Positions 57,428-64,000 of a stretch of DNA of 64,000 bases are shown here, piece by piece (position 1 is the first letter of the stretch; each line of letters opens with the position of its first letter). Position numbers and translations under genes: made by a program. The stretch is from Granulicella sp. S156 (lineage in GTDB: Bacteria > Acidobacteriota > Terriglobia > Terriglobales > Acidobacteriaceae), in the NCBI RefSeq assembly GCF_009766105.1, contig NZ_LMUH01000007.1:56790-120789 (forward strand). Reading direction: 5' to 3'. The notes below the pieces were generated by a model, which saw only the letters and a list, made by a program, of their open reading frames with translations, ran no database searches and was not told where the DNA came from.

Positions 57428-58294
57428 CTAATCCTTGATCCCCGCTAAAAAGGCCTGCTGGACGCGGTTAAAACTGCGTCCGCGCAGAATGGCGGCGACC
57501 ACGGTGCGCGTCGCACGCGTGTCGCTGAGGCGCACATAGCGGCAGCCGGCGTTCCGGTCGATGGCCATCTCGGGGACGAGCGAGATACCGACACCCGCCG
57601 CAACCATTCCAAACAGGCTGCTGAACTGGCCACTCTCGAACGCGATGCGCGGCGCGACACGGGCTCGTGTACACGCGGCGATGCTGAGGTCGCGGAAGCA
57701 GTGGCCATCGCGCAGCATCACGAAGGACTCTCCGCGGAGATCCTTGAGGGCGAGCGATTCCGCAGCGGCGCGAGGGTGATCCTTAGGCAGCACGGCGAAC
57801 AGGGGTTCGGTGCAAAGCGGAAACAGCTCCAGGTCTTTGTGCCGCAGAGGAAGCGCAAGAATCGCAAGATCGATCGACAGGTCCCGCAGGCCTTCGATCA
57901 GGATCGGCGTCGTTTCTTCAACGATGCGCAGCTTCGCTTCGGGATACTTCTTCGCAAAGGTCTTCGTGTAGCGCGGCATCAGGTAGGGCGCAATGGTCGG
58001 GATAACGCCCACGGATACGCTGCCGCGAACGTCCGTCCACTTATCGGCCACGCTGGATCGCGCCGTCTCCATCTGGCTCAGAATCGAGCGGGCGTGGGGC
58101 AGAAAGGCGCGACCGGCCTCGGTGAGACGGACACTGCGTCCCAGACGGTCGAAGAGCTTTGAGCCCAGGTCTTCCTCAAGCTTCAGAACCTGTTGCGAGA
58201 GCGAGGGCTGGGCGACCTGGCAGCGTTCGGCGGCGCGGCTGAAGCTGCCTGTATCCGCGATGGCGCACACGTAACGTAGCTGGTGAATCTCCAT
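57428..58294 (-). CDS. oxyR: OxyR hydrogen-peroxide-sensing LysR regulator
   Basis: 288 residues. LysR helix-turn-helix at the N-terminus (HQLRYVCAIADTGSFSRAAERCQVAQPSLSQQVLKLEEDLG). In the regulatory domain the redox pair is present as RDGHCFRDLSIAACTR: Cys at positions 199 and 208, the same numbers as in E. coli OxyR. It is divergent from katG, and the intergenic region begins with a near-consensus OxyR site that overlaps its own start codon, as expected for autoregulation. In cells, peroxide would form the C199-C208 disulfide and turn on katG. Confidence 0.93.
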   Translation of the reverse strand: MEIHQLRYVCAIADTGSFSRAAERCQVAQPSLSQQVLKLEEDLGSKLFDRLGRSVRLTEAGRAFLPHARSILSQMETARSSVADKWTDVRGSVSVGVIPTIAPYLMPRYTKTFAKKYPEAKLRIVEETTPILIEGLRDLSIDLAILALPLRHKDLELFPLCTEPLFAVLPKDHPRAAAESLALKDLRGESFVMLRDGHCFRDLSIAACTRARVAPRIAFESGQFSSLFGMVAAGVGISLVPEMAIDRNAGCRYVRLSDTRATRTVVAAILRGRSFNRVQQAFLAGIKD

Positions 58295-58329
58295 AGGCTG
58301 TAACTATACTCCGGATGGAAATTATGTAT
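58293..58329. promoter_or_regulatory. Four-part OxyR binding site
   Basis: ATAG (58293-58296), 7 bases, CTAT (58304-58307), 7 bases, ATGG (58315-58318), 7 bases, GTAT (58326-58329). The OxyR consensus is ATAG-N7-CTAT-N7-ATAG-N7-CTAT, so 14 of 16 defined bases match at exact spacing. It starts within the oxyR start codon. Confidence 0.65.
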
Positions 58330-58521
58330 TGGAACTATCGATCCCCATAGTGCTACATTCGATGGGGTCGAGACAAACGGAAACATGGTCTCGACGAACG
58401 GCACCGGCATTGCGCAGGCTTTACCGGGCTGTAAGAATGACGGTGGATGATGAGGAGTGAATGGATGGCGGCTGACCCGAGCCGATGCTCGTACAGGATC
58501 GCCACCCCATCCAGAAGCTGA

Positions 58522-60876
<2,355 letters not shown>

Positions 60877-60910
60877 GTTTGCAAGGTAGGCGTTAGAGTC
60901 TTAAGCTGCT

Positions 60911-60956
60911 CGAACCTTGAGCTGACCCGGGTTATTCCGGATCAGCTCGAGGTTCG
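60911..60956 (+). terminator. Terminator hairpin after katG
   Basis: CGAACCTTGAGCTGACCCGG (60911-60930) faces CCGGATCAGCTCGAGGTTCG (60937-60956); 18 of 20 positions pair around a 6-base loop. It starts 34 bases after the stop codon. Confidence 0.7.
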
Positions 60957-61064
60957 GGCAGTTCTTGTTTGTGGAATGGAAGAACAGGCCAATGCGCGTT
61001 TCCAAGAGCAGATTTTCTCGAATAACGCATTGGCGATTTAGCACTCGTCGCCGTGGATATGGTT

Positions 61065-61179
61065 TAGAGCATTTTCCCTATTACTGTGAACCGGATGAGT
61101 TCTGCGAGTGCCGTTTTTGTTGGGAAAACGGCGTACAGATCTTTGCTTTCGGTCTACACCTATAGGGAAAATGCTCTAG
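61065..61179. mobile_element. 115-bp MITE-like element, copy A
   Basis: 17-bp perfect terminal inverted repeats, TAGAGCATTTTCCCTAT at 61065-61081 and its inverse at 61163-61179. A second internal stem GCCGTTTT/AAAACGGC lies in the middle. Same length and layout as the element at 62269-62383. No coding capacity. Confidence 0.85.
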
Positions 61180-61238
61180 CGCGAGTGTCAGGTTCAGAGA
61201 GATCAGCGAACAGTAATCAAGAATCGCAAAATTAGCAG

Positions 61239-61266
61239 TTGACATTGACCGACAATCCACTACCAT
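61239..61266 (+). promoter_or_regulatory. Promoter for a probably leaderless ArsR-AHSA1 transcript
   Basis: TTGACA (61239-61244), 16 bases, TACCAT (61261-61266). Transcription would begin about seven bases later, at or next to the GTG at 61273. Confidence 0.5.
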
Positions 61267-61272
61267 TTGGTT

Positions 61273-61620
61273 GTGAATAGACTGGATACAACATTTGCGG
61301 CTCTATCTGATCCAACCCGGCGAGCGATGATCGAGCGGCTCTCCCACGGCCCTGCCTCTGTGCATGGATTGACGGAACCGTTTGCACTCTCGCAGCAGAT
61401 GATTTCAAAACATATCGCCTACCTGGTGCGGGCGCGGATTGTGATCAAGACGAAGCGTGGACGAGAGAGTGTGTGCACGCTTAGACCAGAGGCGATCAAG
61501 ACAGTCAGCGACTGGGCGATTAGCTATCGCCGATTCTGGGAAGAGAGCTTCGACAAGCTGGAAGTAGTTGTCAATCAAATGAAGAAAGAGGAGGTCAGAG
61601 ATGGCAGAAAACATGGTTAG
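61273..61620 (+). CDS. ArsR-family regulator of an AHSA1 operon
   Basis: 115 residues from GTG 61273; TTG 61267 two codons earlier is the alternative. Winged helix: LDTTFAALSDPTRRAMIERLSHGPASVHGLTEPFALSQQMISKHIAYLVRARIVIKTKRGRESVCTL, of the metal-independent ArsR group that is nearly always coupled to an AHSA1/SRPBCC gene. It overlaps that gene by 20 bases. No Shine-Dalgarno; the promoter position suggests a leaderless mRNA. Confidence 0.88.
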   Translation: MNRLDTTFAALSDPTRRAMIERLSHGPASVHGLTEPFALSQQMISKHIAYLVRARIVIKTKRGRESVCTLRPEAIKTVSDWAISYRRFWEESFDKLEVVVNQMKKEEVRDGRKHG

Positions 61621-62113
61621 CGAAGTTGAGCGGATGGTCGTCACAAGAATTTTTGATGCCCCACGCGAGTTGGTTTGGAAGGCGTGGACAGACCCGAAGT
61701 ACATCATGCAGTGGTGGGGGCCGAAGGGCTTTACTGCGCCGGTTTGCGAGATGGATTTTCGCGTTGGAGGAAAACTTCTCTGCTGCATGAATGCGCCGGA
61801 TGGGCAGCTCTGCGGCTGGAATGCGGTTGAATACCACGAAATTGTTCTGCACGAGAAGATCGTTTCTTCCATGTACTTTTCGGACTCGAAGGGAAACAAG
61901 ATCGACCCTGCGGAATTAGGAATAGAACATGAGACTATCGACGGTGCCTACGACGTGACCCTCTTTGAGGACCTCGGAAACGGCCAGACGAAACTGACCT
62001 TCATCGGCAATGATCCCATGGAGAGAGCTAAAGAAAGCGGTCAAATGGAGGGCTGGATCGAGATACTCGATAAAGTTGCTACGGTTGTTGCGGAGCTAGC
62101 GCAGGCGAAATAA
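61601..62113 (+). CDS. SRPBCC/AHSA1-domain protein
   Basis: 170 residues with a strong GAGGAGG site placed inside the ArsR coding end. START/Bet v1-like AHSA1 fold: VVTRIFDAPRELVWKAWTDPKYIMQWWGPKGFTAPVCEMDFRVGGKLLCCM, then GWNAVEYHEIVLHEKIVSSMYF and the C-terminal helix EGWIEILDKVATVVAEL. Such proteins bind small hydrophobic ligands; function of the operon-linked type is unknown. Expression is presumably controlled by the ArsR partner. A hairpin (62168-62190) follows. Confidence 0.9.
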   Translation: MAENMVSEVERMVVTRIFDAPRELVWKAWTDPKYIMQWWGPKGFTAPVCEMDFRVGGKLLCCMNAPDGQLCGWNAVEYHEIVLHEKIVSSMYFSDSKGNKIDPAELGIEHETIDGAYDVTLFEDLGNGQTKLTFIGNDPMERAKESGQMEGWIEILDKVATVVAELAQAK

Positions 62114-62167
62114 GAAGCTGAGGCTTTGATGATCGTGCTGCGCTAGATAAAGCTGAGGCTGGCAGCG

Positions 62168-62190
62168 GAGGCCCGGTTAGACCGGGCCTC
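62168..62190 (+). terminator. Terminator hairpin after the AHSA1 gene
   Basis: GAGGCCCGG, loop TTAGA, CCGGGCCTC, followed by TGGTCG; a perfect 9-bp GC-rich stem without a long U-run. Confidence 0.6.
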
Positions 62191-62268
62191 TGGTCGCCTG
62201 GCCGAATCATGGCCCTTCCGGACAATCGGCCCTTGCTCAACTGTTACCTTCAGGCCTTAGCGCTCATC

Positions 62269-62383
62269 TAGAGCATTTTCCCTATTACTGTGCACTGGAT
62301 AAATTCTAGGAGTGCCGTTTTTATTGGGAAAAACGGCGTATAAACCTTTACTTTCGGTCTACACCCATAGGGAAAATGCTCTA
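62269..62383. mobile_element. 115-bp MITE-like element, copy B
   Basis: The same 17-bp perfect ends as copy A (62269-62285 and 62367-62383) with an interior that is largely identical (GAGTGCCGTTTTT...GGGAAAAACGGCGTA). An isolated third end, CTAGAGCATTTTC, lies at 62551. Confidence 0.85.
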
Positions 62384-62410
62384 GCCTCGGTTAAGCTCCC
62401 AGGAATTAGC

Positions 62411-62549
62411 GTGGTGAGTCATTCGTTCGTTGAAGAATGATGGTCTGTTCACTACAGCGCGAAGCGCGTTCCCTAACACTTCAGCGTCACGGTTTGCGCT
62501 GCGCGCCATTTTGAACTTCTCCATCTTCTACGAATGAATGACTCACCAC
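62411..62549. mobile_element. 139-bp element with 20-bp terminal inverted repeats
   Basis: GTGGTGAGTCATTCGTTCGT (62411-62430) and its inverse at 62530-62549 differ at one position. A small inner stem GCGCGAAGCGCG is near 62457-62468. Unrelated in sequence to the 115-bp family next to it. Confidence 0.7.
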
Positions 62550-62573
62550 ACTAGAGCATTTTCACGCCTCGAC

Positions 62574-63311
62574 TTACCAGGGAACAACTCCACCCGTCTC
62601 GAAGAAGCCACCGGTCGGAGCATCATCAGGAACGAGAGACTGACGGACCGTCTCGGCGGCTCCTTCTTCAATGGTTTGGGTGCCGCTATTGCCATTCAAA
62701 TCAGTGGCTGTATAACCAGGGTTGACGATGTTGACCTTGATGGGAGTGTCCTTTAGCTCCCAGGCAAGTTGCACGGTCAGCATATTGAGAATCGCCTTGG
62801 AGCCGTTGTAGCCCAGAGGCTTGATGCCGGCAAAAGACCAACTAGGATCGGCGTTCCATGTGAGCGAGCCGAGGCCGCTCGATACCATCACAATACGGCC
62901 GGATGGAGCATTCCGCACCAAAGGCAGCAGGCCTTGCGTAACAGCGAGCACGCCGAAGAAATTGGCTTCGAGAGTCTGGCGAACTGCCTCAGGATCGGCG
63001 AGGCTAGGCGGGCCGTCACCCTTCAAAAATACTCCTGCGTTATTGACCAGGATGTCGAGCCTGCCGTGTTCCGCGCGGATTTTTTCTGCAGCCTTCGTAA
63101 TCGTTTCAGGTTTGGTGACATCGAGCTCAATGAAATGAGCGTCCGCGCCCTCTGCTTTCAGCTTCGCTGCAGCAGCTTCCCCCAGTTGCGGATTGCGTGC
63201 GCCGAGAAGCACTGTAATACCTTCCGCACCAAGCTGACGTGCCACTTCGAACCCGATGCCCTTGTTCGCTCCCGTTATCAAAGCGATCTTGCCGTTGTGT
63301 TTCAATGCCAT
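62574..63311 (-). CDS. Short-chain dehydrogenase/reductase, carbonyl-reductase type
   Basis: 245 residues from ATG 63311 with AGAGG eight bases upstream. SDR with KIALITGANKGIGFEVARQLGAEG, VLLGARNP, ILVNNAGVFL, IVMVSSGLGSL, and LGYNGSKAILNMLTVQLAWEL carrying Tyr and Lys. The TGANKGIG glycine motif and the late NPGYTATDLNGNSGTQTIEEGA resemble the monomer-like carbonyl reductase group common next to stress regulators. Substrate unknown. Its end abuts repeat DNA containing an orphan MITE terminus. Confidence 0.88.
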   Translation of the reverse strand: MALKHNGKIALITGANKGIGFEVARQLGAEGITVLLGARNPQLGEAAAAKLKAEGADAHFIELDVTKPETITKAAEKIRAEHGRLDILVNNAGVFLKGDGPPSLADPEAVRQTLEANFFGVLAVTQGLLPLVRNAPSGRIVMVSSGLGSLTWNADPSWSFAGIKPLGYNGSKAILNMLTVQLAWELKDTPIKVNIVNPGYTATDLNGNSGTQTIEEGAAETVRQSLVPDDAPTGGFFETGGVVPW

Positions 63312-63436
63312 GCGATACACCTCTCCCTCTGGACGATTGGAGAGGGGGAGAGGCAAGTAGGATTCAAATTCGCCAGGAGGATCGCTCAAAAGCGGTTGGA
63401 CCTGACTAGTTATATCTACCGACCAACCCCAAGAGC

Positions 63437-63476
63437 CTGTCATTTCGACCGACCAACGGGAGCGGAGAAATGACAG
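63437..63476. repeat. GTCATTTCGACCGACC dispersed repeat
   Basis: Inverted arms CTGTCATTTC (63437-63446) and GAAATGACAG (63467-63476). The string CTGTCATTTCGACCGACC also occurs, inverted, inside the element at 46184-46404 (about 46305-46325). It lies between the SDR and SelO genes; 63312-63511 has no gene. Confidence 0.6.
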
Positions 63477-63511
63477 ATCTGAGAGTGGTTATTGTAAATA
63501 CAACTGTAGTA

Positions 63512-64000
63512 CTAGGTCCCGCAGAACGTCTGGCGAACATACTCTTCAGGGCGCGCCGGCATGGTATATCTCTCTTTGCCGGGCATGTCTTCGTAGGGAC
63601 ATGCCAGTACTTCGAGCAGCTCTTCAAAAGGCTGAAAATCCTCCTGCTCTGTTGCGGCCTCCAACGCAGCCTCCACGATATGATTACGCGGGATAAAAGC
63701 CGGACTCACCCGCCGCATCTGCGCGGCGCGCTCTTCTGGAGAAACAGACTCCTTCGCCAGCCTCTGACGCCACGCCGCCTCCCACGTATCGAAGGCCGCA
63801 GGATCGGCAAACAGCGCACGAACGCCCTGATTGCCTTCGATCCCGGCCGCTGCATCACACAACCTGCGGAAGGTCAGCGTAAAGTCGGCACGATTCTCTG
63901 CCATACGCTTCAGCAAATCTTCGACCAGCGCCCCATCGTCCTCATGCTCCTGCGTGAACCCCAACTTACGTCGCATCCCAACATCCCGCGCTGCTTCGAA
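63512..64000 (-). CDS. selO: SelO/YdiU protein adenylyltransferase, N-terminal part beyond window
   Basis: C-terminal 162 codons of SelO (YdiU/UPF0061), a pseudokinase-fold enzyme that transfers AMP to protein Ser/Thr/Tyr. Recognised by MRRKLGF, TFRRLCD, the WRQRL segment, MRRVSPAFIPRNHIVEAALEAA, and the closing YTMPARPEEYVRQTFCGT, which is a family hallmark. The frame stays open to base 64000 (FEAARDVGMRRKLG), so the Met at 63976 is internal. The terminal Cys is encoded by a normal codon, as in bacteria generally. The kinase-like catalytic residues are in the missing part. Confidence 0.92.
   Translation of the reverse strand, partial: FEAARDVGMRRKLGFTQEHEDDGALVEDLLKRMAENRADFTLTFRRLCDAAAGIEGNQGVRALFADPAAFDTWEAAWRQRLAKESVSPEERAAQMRRVSPAFIPRNHIVEAALEAATEQEDFQPFEELLEVLACPYEDMPGKERYTMPARPEEYVRQTFCGT

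Overview
The window looks like chromosome from a soil acidobacterium of the class Terriglobia (Acidobacteriaceae; a Granulicella-, Edaphobacter- or Terriglobus-like organism). The evidence is family content: an ADOP-type orphan MacB-like permease at the left edge, two TIGR03435 'soil-associated' proteins (one fused to an M56/BlaR1-like sensor behind a BlaI repressor), a very large Oar-type TonB receptor with a carboxypeptidase-like N-terminal domain, a Tat-exported GH109-type oxidoreductase, many secreted carbohydrate-active enzymes and several families of short palindromic dispersed repeats. No rRNA, tRNA, CRISPR array or transposase gene was seen.

Layout. 1-2.9 kb: 3' end of the ADOP permease, then repeat-rich DNA with a cysteine-rich frame lacking a start. 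2.9-6.7 kb: a TIGR03435 protein and a small minus-strand phage-like replication module (DUF1376 protein, winged-helix protein, Cys-rich protein) with its own promoter. 6.9-17.6 kb: a GH9 glycosidase, an Oar-type TonB receptor in operon with a Tat-exported PLP aminotransferase, a short YidC paralogue, small membrane proteins and an acyltransferase. 18.0-20.3 kb: BlaI/M56 regulatory pair. 20.6-25.0 kb: divergent GH6 and GH71 enzymes, the latter with two tandem CBM6-like modules. 25.3-28.6 kb: TPR-like exported protein, APH-like kinase, an autoregulated HTH/membrane-protein pair and a decayed copy of the kinase gene. 29.1-38.0 kb: five co-oriented secreted proteins (GH76-lectin, S53 peptidase-lectin, eqolisin-like protein-lectin, chitin-binding-GH76, GH30-lectin). 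38-42.8 kb: a hydrolase, an ABC exporter and its divergent PadR unit. 43.1-44.1 kb: an MNT/HEPN pair. 44.3-56.6 kb: a 270-bp palindrome, then several small regulator/oxidoreductase pairs (ArsR/MDR, AraC/SDR, TetR/AKR), a GH109-type enzyme, a second acyltransferase, and a PstS-MFS operon. 56.8-64 kb: remains of a TetR gene joined to a SnoaL-like gene, a divergent OxyR/KatG pair, an ArsR/AHSA1 operon between MITE-like elements, an SDR and the 3' end of SelO.

The most coherent system is the secreted-enzyme block. Alpha-1,3-glucanase (GH71), alpha-1,6-mannanases (GH76), a GH30 enzyme of the beta-1,6-glucanase/galactanase type, a chitin-binding module and acid peptidases are together what would be needed to take apart a fungal cell wall. 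Three unrelated catalytic domains carry nearly the same ricin-type lectin cassette, so the block looks assembled by domain shuffling for one target surface. That biological role is inference; the domain assignments rest on motif recognition.

A second theme is compact regulation. Palindromic candidate operators sit in the promoters of the BlaI, PadR, HTH/membrane, ArsR/MDR, TetR/AKR and MNT/HEPN units, and there is a near-consensus four-part OxyR site in front of katG.
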